The translations under genes were made by a program, and so were the position numbers. From Candidatus Pantoea formicae (GTDB lineage: Bacteria > Pseudomonadota > Gammaproteobacteria > Enterobacterales > Enterobacteriaceae), in the NCBI RefSeq assembly GCF_011752625.1, contig NZ_VWXD01000003.1, positions 248,001-312,000 of the forward strand: DNA of 64,000 nucleotides. The letters are read 5' to 3'. The notes beneath the pieces are model-generated. The model was not told the origin of the DNA, did not search any database, and saw only the letters and a list, made by a program, of their open reading frames with translations. This document shows, piece after piece, positions 32,977-41,732 of this stretch (the stretch's first letter is position 1; the number at the start of each line of letters is the position of its first letter).

Positions 32977-34935
32977 TTAATCCTTCCGGAATGACGTCAC
33001 GTCAACCTGCCACACCTTGAGTTTGTTATATAACGCCGTGCGTGAAATACCCAACTGCTGGGCTGACTGACGCAGATTCCCTTTTTGCTCTTTGACGACG
33101 CGTAAAACATGTTGGCGCTCATGCTCCTGTAACGAAGTGAGTGCCTGAGGAGTTACCGCCACGTCACCACAGGTCATTTCTTCCGGTAAGTCATCCCTGC
33201 CAATTTCCAGTCCTTCACACAGGTTCACCATGCGTTCAACGAGATTCTCTAACTCACGAACGTTGCCGGGCCAGTGCCATGCCTGTAAAAAATGCATCGC
33301 TTCAGGTGACACCTGCGGTGCGATGCGCTTTAGTCGGGTACAAAGGGCATGAATGAAGGTATTCACCAAACCGGGTATGTCTTCCTGACGTTCGCGCAGG
33401 GGTGGAATATCAAGGGAAATGACGTTTAGGCGGTAGAACAGATCGCGACGAAAAGCGCCTTTTTCCACCGCATCCATGAGGTTGCAATGGGTCGCGGCGA
33501 TAATGCGCACATTGACCTTAATAGGGTGAGCCGCACCGATACGCACTACCTCGCTTTCTTGAAGGACACGCAGCAAGCTTGTTTGGGCCTCCAGCGGCAT
33601 TTCAGCTATTTCATCCAGAAAAAGCGTGCCGCCATCTGCCAGTTCAAACTTACCCGCTGAGCCACCACGACGCGATCCGGTGAAAGCGCCATCTACGTAG
33701 CCAAAGAGTTCGCTCTGCACAAGATCTCTTGGCAAGGCACCACAGTTCAGGGCAATAAAAGGTTCATGATGACGAGGGCTGGCATTGTGAATGGCTTGGG
33801 CAAATAACTCCTTCCCAGTGCCACTCTCTCCACTCAACAGTACGGTACTGTCTGTACGACTACTGGCCCGCGCTTTAAAAATCGCTTGCTGTACACGTGG
33901 CGACATCCCTCTAATCATTTCAAAGGTATAACTGGCGCTGACGCCCATGACTCTGCGGGTAATGGCGCGAATACGCTGGTTTTCTCGCAGTGACAATACG
34001 CGCCCATCATCTGGCGCGGGCATCAGGGAGATCAGGCATGAAATCGGCTCCGCGTTATGCGGAATGAACTGGATCTCGCGGTCATTACAAAAGGGCATGG
34101 TCAGTAATGATCCCCCCTCCGGCCTCAGAACCACGTCGATGGTGCCTGCATGCGGATCAATATCTTTAAAGATTTGCCGTGCATAGCGGTTGAGGGTTTT
34201 GATGTGACCATGCCGATCACAGACGATTACCCCTTCGTTTAGCGTTTCAAGGATGGATTGTTGCTCAGCGAGTAAACGCTGCAGCATGAGCTGTTGCCCT
34301 ACCGCTTCAGCAGCAGCCTGAACGGTGCCAAGGGTATGCGCATTAAAGTTATCCGGGGTGGCAGTCAGCGTCAGTACGCCAAGCAGCTTGCCACTGCCGT
34401 CTTTTACCGGCGCTGCGGCACACTGATAATTACGTTTTCGCAGGTCCAGCTTCCAGTTTTCTCCACTCAGAACATAGACCAACCGCTGTTCAATCAAACA
34501 GCGGGCGGTGCAATTAGTACCCAGAACATCTTCACGCAAAATACTGCCGACCGGGGTCAGGTCCGATCCGCAAAAGTACAGCGTCACCCCCTGCGCATCC
34601 GTCAGGTTGATGTGGCCGTCCGGGTTATAGGCCAACAGATTTTCCATAACGCTGCGGGCCACCTGAATGAACTCCGCGTTACGTTCAATAATCGCGTTCA
34701 GCTCATCAGCGGGGGGAGAAATATAGTGAAATGAATGCGGATCGATACCACGCTGCTGCGAGCGATTCCATGAATCAAGGATGTTCGGTCGCATCCATCC
34801 CGGTTGAATGCCTTCTTCGAAACTCTGCCAGCCCTGCCACAGCAGATTCTCCCATTCCACAACTTCATTGCCGTCTGGCAGGCTGAAAATAGGATCACTT
34901 TCATCTTTGATGGGGGAACGCTCAGTGAATGACAC
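32977..34935 (-). CDS. Sigma-54-dependent transcriptional activator (AcoR-like: GAF-PAS-AAA+-Fis HTH)
   Basis: 652 residues. Order: a GAF-type sensor (about 60-210; includes INLTDAQGVTLYFCG), a PAS-like domain (about 215-310; LETLNEGVIVCDRHGHIK), a sigma-54 AAA+ module (about 335-560; Walker A GESGTGKE, the sigma-54-contact loop YVDGAFTGSRR, Walker B GGTLFLDEI), then a Fis-type HTH (about 605-645; LRQSAQQLGISRTALYNKL). This architecture matches AcoR/DhaR-type activators that sense a small molecule through GAF rather than phosphorylation. It is divergent from the oxidoreductase operon, which has a canonical sigma-54 promoter and an upstream inverted repeat, and is almost certainly its activator. 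Confidence 0.93.
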   Translation of the reverse strand: MSFTERSPIKDESDPIFSLPDGNEVVEWENLLWQGWQSFEEGIQPGWMRPNILDSWNRSQQRGIDPHSFHYISPPADELNAIIERNAEFIQVARSVMENLLAYNPDGHINLTDAQGVTLYFCGSDLTPVGSILREDVLGTNCTARCLIEQRLVYVLSGENWKLDLRKRNYQCAAAPVKDGSGKLLGVLTLTATPDNFNAHTLGTVQAAAEAVGQQLMLQRLLAEQQSILETLNEGVIVCDRHGHIKTLNRYARQIFKDIDPHAGTIDVVLRPEGGSLLTMPFCNDREIQFIPHNAEPISCLISLMPAPDDGRVLSLRENQRIRAITRRVMGVSASYTFEMIRGMSPRVQQAIFKARASSRTDSTVLLSGESGTGKELFAQAIHNASPRHHEPFIALNCGALPRDLVQSELFGYVDGAFTGSRRGGSAGKFELADGGTLFLDEIAEMPLEAQTSLLRVLQESEVVRIGAAHPIKVNVRIIAATHCNLMDAVEKGAFRRDLFYRLNVISLDIPPLRERQEDIPGLVNTFIHALCTRLKRIAPQVSPEAMHFLQAWHWPGNVRELENLVERMVNLCEGLEIGRDDLPEEMTCGDVAVTPQALTSLQEHERQHVLRVVKEQKGNLRQSAQQLGISRTALYNKLKVWQVDVTSFRKD

Positions 34936-34967
34936 GCCATCCTTCCTTGTTCAAGAGTATGTACATT

Positions 34968-34998
34968 AAGTTTACATGTTAACTTGACATGTAAACTT
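34968..34998. promoter_or_regulatory. Upstream activator site: perfect 12-bp inverted repeat
   Basis: AAGTTTACATGT (34968-34979) and ACATGTAAACTT (34987-34998) form a perfect inverted repeat around a 7-bp spacer. It is centred about 100 bp upstream of the predicted sigma-54 transcription start and 33-63 bp upstream of the activator's own start codon. This position fits an enhancer for the activator and possible autoregulation. Confidence 0.75.
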
Positions 34999-35056
34999 TG
35001 TGGTCGATTTTTACGCTAACTCTGTGTTGTCACTCACACTTTCCGCCCTTTTTTAG

Positions 35057-35084
35057 TTGGCATCACCTTTGCAATTACCTTGTA
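35057..35084 (+). promoter_or_regulatory. Sigma-54 (-24/-12) promoter of the dehydrogenase operon
   Basis: TTGGCATCACCTTTGCA at 35057-35073 has GG (35059-35060) and GC (35071-35072) with exactly 10 bp between them. It matches the sigma-54 consensus TGGCAC-N5-TTGCA with one mismatch. Predicted start near 35084, about 40 bp before the ATG at 35123. Confidence 0.85.
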
Positions 35085-35122
35085 CGCCTGAACAGGCAAA
35101 CCCTACAAAACAAGGAGATTTT

Positions 35123-36136
35123 ATGGCGATGAAAACTGTACGCGTTGGTCTGATTGGCGCGGGGCGGATGGGGAGTTTCCACGCGGAAAATCTTGCGTAT
35201 CGTGTACCCGGTGCCATTTTAACGGCGGTGGCTGACCCGATGCCGGGGGCAGCAGAGAAGCTGGCTAAAGCACTCGGCGTTGATAAAGCCTACTCCGATC
35301 TGCATGCGCTGCTTCAGGACCCAGACGTTGATGCGGTCGTGATCGCAGCACCCGCCCGAACGCATGCTGAATGGGTTATTGCAGCAGCAAACGCGGGTAA
35401 ACATGTGTTCTGCGAAAAACCGATGGCCGTCACCCTTGATGAAGCCGATCGCGCCATTGCAGCCGCTAAATCAGCGGGCATTGTGCTTCAGGTGGGCTTT
35501 AATCGCCGTTTTGATAGCGGTTTTGCGGCAGCGATTGCCGCCGTCAAAGCGGGCGAAAATGGCACAACGCAGCTCAGCCGTTCATTGACCCGCGACCCGG
35601 GGCTGCATGACCCTTCACGCATCCCACAATGGACAATTTTCCTTGAAACCCTGATCCATGATTTTGACACGCTGCTGCACTTTAACCACGGCGCAAAACC
35701 GGTGGAGGTCTATGCCCTTGCCGATGCGCTGGTACGCCCTGACTTCAAGGACAAGGGGCTGCTAGATACCTCGGTTGTCACTATCCGATTTGATAACGGC
35801 GCTATCGCTACGGCTGAAGCCAATTTCCATGCGGTCTATGGCTATGACGTGCGTGGCGAAGTTTTTGGCAGTAAAGGCATGTTGCAGGCAGGACATATCA
35901 ACGTGAATAACTGTGTCCGTTATCACCAAGGCGGGATTGCGATTGAAACATCCCGCCTCGATTCAGACCTGCTTAGCGCTGCCTATGTGGCTGAGATGGC
36001 CGAATTTGCTCGCTGTATCCGCACAGGTGAAACCCCGCGCGCCACAGGAGAAGATGCGCGTAACGCGTTGAAAATCGCCCTGGCCTGTATTGAATCTGTG
36101 CAACTGAAGCAACCTGTCAAACTGGGGGCGCGCTAA
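35123..36136 (+). CDS. Gfo/Idh/MocA-family oxidoreductase (inositol 2-dehydrogenase-like)
   Basis: 337 residues. The N-terminal Rossmann motif is VGLIGAGRMGSFHAENL, the catalytic-lysine motif EKPMAVTLDEAD lies near residue 100, and the C-terminal half has the substrate/active-site ETLIHDFDTLLHF (Asp and His). It probably oxidises a hydroxyl of a sugar or cyclitol with NAD(P). The ATG at 35123 has an AAGGAG SD. First gene of a three-gene operon driven by the sigma-54 promoter at 35057; its stop overlaps the next start by one base (TAATG). The actual sugar is unknown. Confidence 0.9.
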   Translation: MAMKTVRVGLIGAGRMGSFHAENLAYRVPGAILTAVADPMPGAAEKLAKALGVDKAYSDLHALLQDPDVDAVVIAAPARTHAEWVIAAANAGKHVFCEKPMAVTLDEADRAIAAAKSAGIVLQVGFNRRFDSGFAAAIAAVKAGENGTTQLSRSLTRDPGLHDPSRIPQWTIFLETLIHDFDTLLHFNHGAKPVEVYALADALVRPDFKDKGLLDTSVVTIRFDNGAIATAEANFHAVYGYDVRGEVFGSKGMLQAGHINVNNCVRYHQGGIAIETSRLDSDLLSAAYVAEMAEFARCIRTGETPRATGEDARNALKIALACIESVQLKQPVKLGAR

Positions 36137-36915
36137 TGGCCAGCTATCAACTTTCCGTTTGTGCCGAAATGGTGTTTCTCGACCTTCCTTTTATTGAGCG
36201 CGTGAAGCGTATTCATGAGATGGGGTTCGGTGTCGAGATTTGGGGATGGGCCAACAAAGATATTGACGCACTGGTGGCGACAGGGGCCCGCTTTACCTCA
36301 ATGACCGGCTACCTCACCGGTAACCTGACAGATGATGACGAGATCCAGCAGCTATTGGCGAGTGCCGAAGCGTCACTGGCCGTCGCTGAACGGCTGAACT
36401 GCCCCGGACTGAACCTGCATGGCACCGATTTGGATGACAAAGGTTTACCGGTTAAACCGGTTGAAGTGGTCACCGGTGCGATGTGGCTCAAAGCGGTAGA
36501 GACGCTGCGCAAGGTGGCACAACTTGGCGAACGTGCCGGACGTGTTTTTACTCTGGAGAACCTTAACCTACCGGTTGATCACCCAGGTACGCCTTTTGCT
36601 TTGGCAGCAGACACCCTGGCGCTGGTCGAAGCAGTCAACAGCTCGGCCTTGAAAATGAACCTTGACCTCTACCACGCGCAGATTGGTGAAGGGAATCTGA
36701 TTGAGCTTATTCGCCGCTGTGGACCGGCAATAGGTGAGATTCAGGTCGCCGATGTGCCGGGCCGCCAACAGCCGGGCACCGGAGAAATCAACTATCGCGC
36801 GATTGCGCGCACATTACATGATGTGGGCTATCGCGGCACCGTAGCGATGGAAGGCTGGGCAAAAGGAGACAGTACCGCAGCGCTGCAGCAGTTCCGCGAT
36901 CATTTCACTGTTTAA
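36136..36915 (+). CDS. TIM-barrel sugar isomerase/epimerase (hydroxypyruvate isomerase-like)
   Basis: 259 residues of the xylose-isomerase-like TIM barrel family, closest to hydroxypyruvate isomerase Hyi/OtnI. Metal and substrate residues are visible in LENLNLPVDHPG, MNLDLYHAQIGEGNLIELI and IQVADVPGRQQPGTGEINY. It should interconvert a 2- and 3-carbonyl sugar acid or sugar produced by the adjacent dehydrogenase. It is translationally coupled to the upstream gene. The exact substrate is unknown. Confidence 0.88.
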   Translation: MASYQLSVCAEMVFLDLPFIERVKRIHEMGFGVEIWGWANKDIDALVATGARFTSMTGYLTGNLTDDDEIQQLLASAEASLAVAERLNCPGLNLHGTDLDDKGLPVKPVEVVTGAMWLKAVETLRKVAQLGERAGRVFTLENLNLPVDHPGTPFALAADTLALVEAVNSSALKMNLDLYHAQIGEGNLIELIRRCGPAIGEIQVADVPGRQQPGTGEINYRAIARTLHDVGYRGTVAMEGWAKGDSTAALQQFRDHFTV

Positions 36916-37000
36916 GTGTCACACCGCCGGGTATTTGCCTGTTGCCCGGCGTATTCCATTCGTTGAAAAAAATAATAATCTCAACCCTACAGGATCAATT

Positions 37001-37918
37001 ATGAAAATCAGAAATGTGCTTATTTGTCTGTGCTCCCTGCTGCTGAGTCTCAGCGTCAGTGCCAAAACCTTCACTGTCGGCGTAGCGCTGGCCAACTTTG
37101 ACCTTAACTTCGTTTCTATTCTCCGCACGCAGATGCAGGCGGAACTCAAAGCCAATCAACTTAACGGGCAGTTTGTCGATGCTAAAGGCGATGTCGCACT
37201 GCAAGTGCAGCAAGTTGACGATTTTATCAATCAGGGCGTAGACGCCATTATCCTAAACCCAGTGGACACTCAGGGCGTGCTGCCCATGATTAACGCAGCG
37301 AAGAATGCCAATATCCCGCTGATCTTTGTTAACCGTAAGCCAGAGGTAAAATTGCAAGGAGACGTGGCGTATGTTGGCTCAGACTCCGCGCTGGGCGGCG
37401 AGATGCAGATGGAAGCTCTGGCTAAAAAGATGAACTACAAAGGTAACGTGGCTATATTAATGGGGGCATTATCCAACGAGGAAGCACGTGAACGTACCCG
37501 CGCCGTGGAAGCAGTGATAGCCAAATATAAAGATATGAAAGTGATCGAGAAGCAGACCGCTAAATGGCAGCGTAATGAGGCGGTGGATGTGGTTTCAAGT
37601 TGGTTACTGAATCAGCGTCCCATTGATGCCATCGCTGCCAACAATGACGAAATGGCGATTGGTGCCATTATGGCTCTGAGTCAGGCGAAGAATGAAAAAA
37701 TCCTGGTCGCGGGCATTGATGGAACGCCAGACGGACAGCAGTTTGTCAAAAACGGCAAAATGGCATTAACGATTTTCCAGGACGCTAAAGGCCAAGCCAC
37801 AGGTGCGGTCCAGGTAACCAAAGCGCTACTGGATAAACAGAAAGTTCAGGCGTACAACTGGGTGCCGTATAAAACGATTACCCCTGAGAATTATGCTCAA
37901 TTTGTCGGTCAGCAATAA
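37001..37918 (+). CDS. Periplasmic sugar-binding protein (ribose/galactose class), orphan
   Basis: 305 residues. The signal peptide is MKIRNVLICLCSLLLSLSVSA, interrupted here for length at its Ser-rich end, with cleavage before KTFTVGVAL. The mature part is a type-I periplasmic binding protein (Peripl_BP_4): DFINQGVDAIILNPVDTQG, NNDEMAIGAIMAL and VAGIDGTPDGQQFV. It delivers sugars to ABC importers. No ATPase or permease gene lies beside it, so it must use a transporter encoded elsewhere or act as a sensor partner. Start: ATG at 37001 gives the full signal peptide; upstream in-frame codons are unlikely. Confidence 0.87.
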   Translation: MKIRNVLICLCSLLLSLSVSAKTFTVGVALANFDLNFVSILRTQMQAELKANQLNGQFVDAKGDVALQVQQVDDFINQGVDAIILNPVDTQGVLPMINAAKNANIPLIFVNRKPEVKLQGDVAYVGSDSALGGEMQMEALAKKMNYKGNVAILMGALSNEEARERTRAVEAVIAKYKDMKVIEKQTAKWQRNEAVDVVSSWLLNQRPIDAIAANNDEMAIGAIMALSQAKNEKILVAGIDGTPDGQQFVKNGKMALTIFQDAKGQATGAVQVTKALLDKQKVQAYNWVPYKTITPENYAQFVGQQ

Positions 37919-37930
37919 TCTTCAAGCTAA

Positions 37931-37971
37931 TGAAACCGGCAAGGTGACCTGCCGGTTTCAATGCAATTTTT
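37931..37971 (+). terminator. Intrinsic terminator of the sigma-54 operon
   Basis: A perfect 11-bp stem, TGAAACCGGCA (37931-37941) with TGCCGGTTTCA (37950-37960), is followed shortly by ATTTTT. It lies 13 bp past the binding-protein stop. Confidence 0.75.
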
Positions 37972-38040
37972 CGCGAGGTGTCGTCAGGTGATGGCTAGGT
38001 TCAGCGCTAATGGCAAAGATGCAATCGCGTGCATACCCTC

Positions 38041-38211
38041 CTACTTCTTTTCGCTGTTTATTTCCTTCGCTTTCAGGCGGCAGGCTTCCACCACCCAGGC
38101 AGAAAAGTTCTGACTGTTCTCAATCTTCATACTCTCTTCGATCTGATCAATCAGCAGGTGAGGAAAACGAATATGTTTTCGTCGGGTTTTGGAGTTCGTC
38201 ATTTTATCCAT
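38041..38211 (-). CDS. YlcI/YnfO-family small protein (DUF3950-like)
   Basis: A 56-residue basic protein. Its N-terminus MDKMTNSKTRRKHIRFP precedes HLLIDQIEESMKIENSQNFS and AWVVEACRLKAKE. This matches small enterobacterial YlcI/YnfO-type proteins with a ribbon-helix-helix-like look, often found near prophage or plasmid genes. A GGGATC-type weak SD lies before the ATG. The protein probably binds DNA or a partner protein; no function is assigned. The rest of the 37972-38323 interval holds only this gene and two terminators. Confidence 0.65.
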   Translation of the reverse strand: MDKMTNSKTRRKHIRFPHLLIDQIEESMKIENSQNFSAWVVEACRLKAKEINSEKK

Positions 38212-38260
38212 GTTGATCCCTGGTCAGTTGTCTCACACGTTTAATTTTTGTATTGATATC

Positions 38261-38289
38261 AAAACGCTGCTCGAGTTATTCCCGAGCAG
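38261..38289 (-). terminator. Intrinsic terminator of the cyd operon
   Basis: CTGCTCG (38267-38273) pairs with CGAGCAG (38283-38289). On the minus strand the stem is followed by GTTTTGAT. It lies about 35 bp past the cydC stop. Confidence 0.6.
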
Positions 38290-38323
38290 ACGTTAAAACG
38301 AAAAGTATCAGACTCTGCTCTTG

Positions 38324-39970
38324 TTATTTTAGGTCGAGCTGTAACCGACTCTCCGCGAGAGAAAGTGGCTGAATCTGATGAGTGACCAGCAACGTGGTTT
38401 TACCCTTGATGAGTTCTTTCAGACAGTTGAGCACTAATTCTGTGTTTACCGCATCAAGCCCTTCGGTTGGCTCGTCGAGTAATACAATCGGCGCATGCGA
38501 GAGATAAGCGCGTGCGATCGCAATTCTACGCGCCTGACCACCGGACAGGCGCACTCCTAATTCACCCGCCAGCGTATCCAGCCCCTGCGGGAAGCCACGG
38601 ATTTCATCCGCCAGCGCTGCACGCGTCAGCGCGTCCCACAGGGTTGCATCGTCCGCTTCAGGTGAGACCAGACGGAGGTTGTCACGAATGGAGGCATTAA
38701 AAAGATAGGTTTTCTGGCTGACCACCGAAATCATCTGACGCAAAGTCTCGTCGGAAAGATCTCGGACTGGATGCCCGCCAATCAACACATCCCCTTCAGT
38801 CGTGTCCCAAAACCCTTGCACCAGATTCAGGATAGTTGTTTTGCCTGCGCCACTGGGGCCGAGTATCGCCAGGCAATGGCCAGCGGGCACAGTGAAGCTC
38901 AGTTGATCCAACACCACGGGGGTTTCAGGTGCATAACGCATCGTGACCGAGGTGAACGTCAGATCGCTACTCTCTGGCATTGGGCTGGATTCGGGCAACA
39001 CGATTGCCGGTGACAGTTCCGTCATGGAGAACAGACGGCGCGCCGCTTCACGCGTCGTCCCCAGAGCCGCAAAGGCTCCAGGTAAGCCGGCTACAGCTTC
39101 CGTACTGGCGAGCACCGTGAATAACAGCATGACGATTTCGCTGAGCGTAATGCCGCCCGCGTGGCCGTGACGGAACAACAGCACAAAGGCAGCAAACATC
39201 CCTAGCTGTCCCACCAGGGCGCACAGCGATCCGCCAATGGCACTCATCCAGGCTTGCTGGCGCTGAGCGCCAATTAATTGCTGCGACAGCTGGCGCAGGT
39301 GATCGGTTTGATGGCTGACGGCACCGACCATTTGCAACTCGCCCAACCCGCGGATCAGGTCAGTAGACGCCGCCACTGCGGATGAGCGCACATGCGCAAC
39401 CTGATGACCGCTGGTTTTTGTCATCGATGCCACCATAACAGGCACCACCACTCCGGCCAGCAACAATACCGCAGCATCTATCAGCGCCACGGAAGGTGAA
39501 AACCAGCAAATCACCGCCACAATGATCATGGCGGAGATCAACCCCGCGATGGCAGGGGTTAAGATGCGCAGATAGAAGTTATCCAGGCTATCAATATCTG
39601 ACCGCAGACGCGCCAGCACATCCCCATCGCGGAAATCCTGCAGTCGTGCAGGTGCCAGCGGAGCCAGTTGTTGGTAAAACCAGACACGCAGCACGGACAA
39701 CAACCGCAGTGTTGCATCGTGTGTGACCAATCTTTCCACATAGCGTGCGAAAGTACGTAATACGGCAAGACCACGAATCGCAGCAGCAGGAGTGAAAAAC
39801 TCCAGCGCCAGTGAACCTACGCCAGCCAGTGCCATGGAGGTGATAAACCAGCCTGATAATGCAAGCAGCGCAACATTCGAGAGAATCACAATGACAGAGA
39901 GCAAAACCCCCATTGCCATGCGTAAGCGCCACGGACGCGACAGGCGTAAGAGATGGCAGAGATCATTCAT
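38324..39970 (-). CDS. cydC: CydC, cysteine/glutathione ABC exporter subunit
   Basis: 548 residues: six membrane helices (about 1-310), then an ABC ATPase with Walker A GPSGAGKTT, signature LSGGQARRIAIARA and Walker B PIVLLDEPTEGLD. CydDC exports reduced thiols to the periplasm and is required for heme insertion into cytochrome bd. The start overlaps cydD by 4 nt. Last gene of the cydA-cydB-cydD-cydC operon. Somewhat shorter than E. coli CydC (573). Confidence 0.92.
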   Translation of the reverse strand: MNDLCHLLRLSRPWRLRMAMGVLLSVIVILSNVALLALSGWFITSMALAGVGSLALEFFTPAAAIRGLAVLRTFARYVERLVTHDATLRLLSVLRVWFYQQLAPLAPARLQDFRDGDVLARLRSDIDSLDNFYLRILTPAIAGLISAMIIVAVICWFSPSVALIDAAVLLLAGVVVPVMVASMTKTSGHQVAHVRSSAVAASTDLIRGLGELQMVGAVSHQTDHLRQLSQQLIGAQRQQAWMSAIGGSLCALVGQLGMFAAFVLLFRHGHAGGITLSEIVMLLFTVLASTEAVAGLPGAFAALGTTREAARRLFSMTELSPAIVLPESSPMPESSDLTFTSVTMRYAPETPVVLDQLSFTVPAGHCLAILGPSGAGKTTILNLVQGFWDTTEGDVLIGGHPVRDLSDETLRQMISVVSQKTYLFNASIRDNLRLVSPEADDATLWDALTRAALADEIRGFPQGLDTLAGELGVRLSGGQARRIAIARAYLSHAPIVLLDEPTEGLDAVNTELVLNCLKELIKGKTTLLVTHQIQPLSLAESRLQLDLK

Positions 39971-41727
39971 ACGATCGCTCCTTTCTGCAGCCGCTCAAGC
40001 TCAGCAAACAGGCCCGCTTGATCGCGCAGCGCCTGTGGCGTGCCGGATTCAATCATACGTCCCCTTTCCAATACGACCACACGATCGGCCTTGGCTGCGA
40101 TCTCCGTATCGTGGGTAATAATCAATCTTGCGCTGTCCGGCAGCCGGTCACTTAACGCCGCAATCATGCGCTGAGCGGTGCCACTGTCCAACGCAACGGT
40201 GGGTTCATCGAGAATCACCACCGATGGCGCGTTCAAGATCGCCCGAGCCATGGCAATACGCTGGATCTGCCCACCGGATAAGCCTTGTCCGCCATCACCC
40301 AGGCTATAGCCATACTGTGCTGGCAGTGACTGGATAAAGCCGTCAGCCTGGGCAAGCTGTGCTGCCGCCGCTATGGCTTCAGTGCTGATGCCGGGGCGCG
40401 ATAACCGAATATTCTCTGCTATCGAGCCAGCAAATAGCGTGGGCCGCTGCGGAAGCCAGCCAATGTGCTGCTGCCATGCGGGAAGATCCAGTGATGACAG
40501 GTCACAACCATCAATCAGGATGCGCCCCGACGTAGGCTGGATAAAGCCCAGCAGCAGACGTGATAACGTGGTTTTACCGGCACCGCTGGTGCCAACAATG
40601 GCCAGCGTTTCGCCTGCACGTAATGTGAGCGTGATATCCGTTACGCCGCCACCCTCTTCATACTGATAGCTCACACCCTCGATTTTGATCTCACGAGGTT
40701 TAGCCGGTAACGCGAGACTCCCCTGTGACGAAGCGGGTACCTCCGCATTCAGGATGGCGAGGAAACCTTCGGTGGCGCCAATGGCATCCATTCGTGCGTG
40801 ATAATGCGTACCCAGATCGCGGAGTGGGCGGAAAAACTCCGGCGCCAGCAACAGCGCGAATAAACCCGGTAAAAAGCCCATCTCGCCGTAGAACAAACGG
40901 AATCCTACGTACACGGCGACCATGGCTGTGCTGATGGTGGCAAAAAACTCCAGTACTAAAGAAGAGAGGAATGCCAGCCGCAAAACCTTCATCGTGGTTT
41001 GACGGTAGCTGTCTGAAATCGCAGCGATAATATTTGCCTGACGGCGCGCGGCATTGGTTTGACGCAACGTCGTCAGACCGGCGATGACGTCAAAGAAGTG
41101 CGCACTCATCAAGTTGAGTTTATGCCACTGCTTAAGACTCACTTTCTCAGCGCCCTTACCCACCACAATCATAAATAACGGCACCAGTGGCGCGGTGATC
41201 AGCATGATCAAGCCTGACACCCAGTCGAACGGGAATAGCGCGACCAGAATGGCGATCGGCACGATACCGATGATGATTTTTTGCGGAAGAAAACCTGAAA
41301 AGTAAGCCTCGATGGCCTCGACACCTTCGCTCAGTGAGTTGGCGATACTGCCCGTACGCTGACTCTGACTCCAGGTTGGGCCCAGTGCCGCAATACGCTC
41401 CAGCAACATGTTACGCAGCCCTTGACGGATACGGGCAGAGGCCTCAAACGCGAATCCCTGACGCAGCACATCAACTCCCGCGCGCAGCAACATCACCAAC
41501 GGCAGCAGCCACAGGCATGGCATCAGTTGGGTGAAGCTTTTACCTTCGAGCACCGCTTTGTCGATTAACCAAGCGAGAAGCCAATACTGTGCAATCATCA
41601 GCACAGCATTGAGTGTCGCCATACTGATGGATAGTGAAAATAAACCGCCCGCCTGGCGACGGAGGCTTGAAAGCCACCGTTCAGCCAGGCGAGCTGCTAT
41701 TCCACTAGGAGGTGCGCTAGCAGACAT
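39967..41727 (-). CDS. cydD: CydD, cysteine/glutathione ABC exporter subunit
   Basis: 586 residues, close to E. coli CydD (588). The transmembrane half includes LMIAQYWLLAWLIDKAVLEG and the family's FSGFLPQKIIIGIVPIAILV. The ATPase half has Walker A GTSGAGKTT, signature GLSGGQIQRIAMARAI and Walker B VVILDEPTVALD. It forms the heterodimeric thiol exporter with CydC. It is 5 bp downstream of cydB, so the oxidase and its assembly transporter are one transcript. Confidence 0.93.
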   Translation of the reverse strand: MSASAPPSGIAARLAERWLSSLRRQAGGLFSLSISMATLNAVLMIAQYWLLAWLIDKAVLEGKSFTQLMPCLWLLPLVMLLRAGVDVLRQGFAFEASARIRQGLRNMLLERIAALGPTWSQSQRTGSIANSLSEGVEAIEAYFSGFLPQKIIIGIVPIAILVALFPFDWVSGLIMLITAPLVPLFMIVVGKGAEKVSLKQWHKLNLMSAHFFDVIAGLTTLRQTNAARRQANIIAAISDSYRQTTMKVLRLAFLSSLVLEFFATISTAMVAVYVGFRLFYGEMGFLPGLFALLLAPEFFRPLRDLGTHYHARMDAIGATEGFLAILNAEVPASSQGSLALPAKPREIKIEGVSYQYEEGGGVTDITLTLRAGETLAIVGTSGAGKTTLSRLLLGFIQPTSGRILIDGCDLSSLDLPAWQQHIGWLPQRPTLFAGSIAENIRLSRPGISTEAIAAAAQLAQADGFIQSLPAQYGYSLGDGGQGLSGGQIQRIAMARAILNAPSVVILDEPTVALDSGTAQRMIAALSDRLPDSARLIITHDTEIAAKADRVVVLERGRMIESGTPQALRDQAGLFAELERLQKGAIV

Positions 41728-41732
41728 GATGC

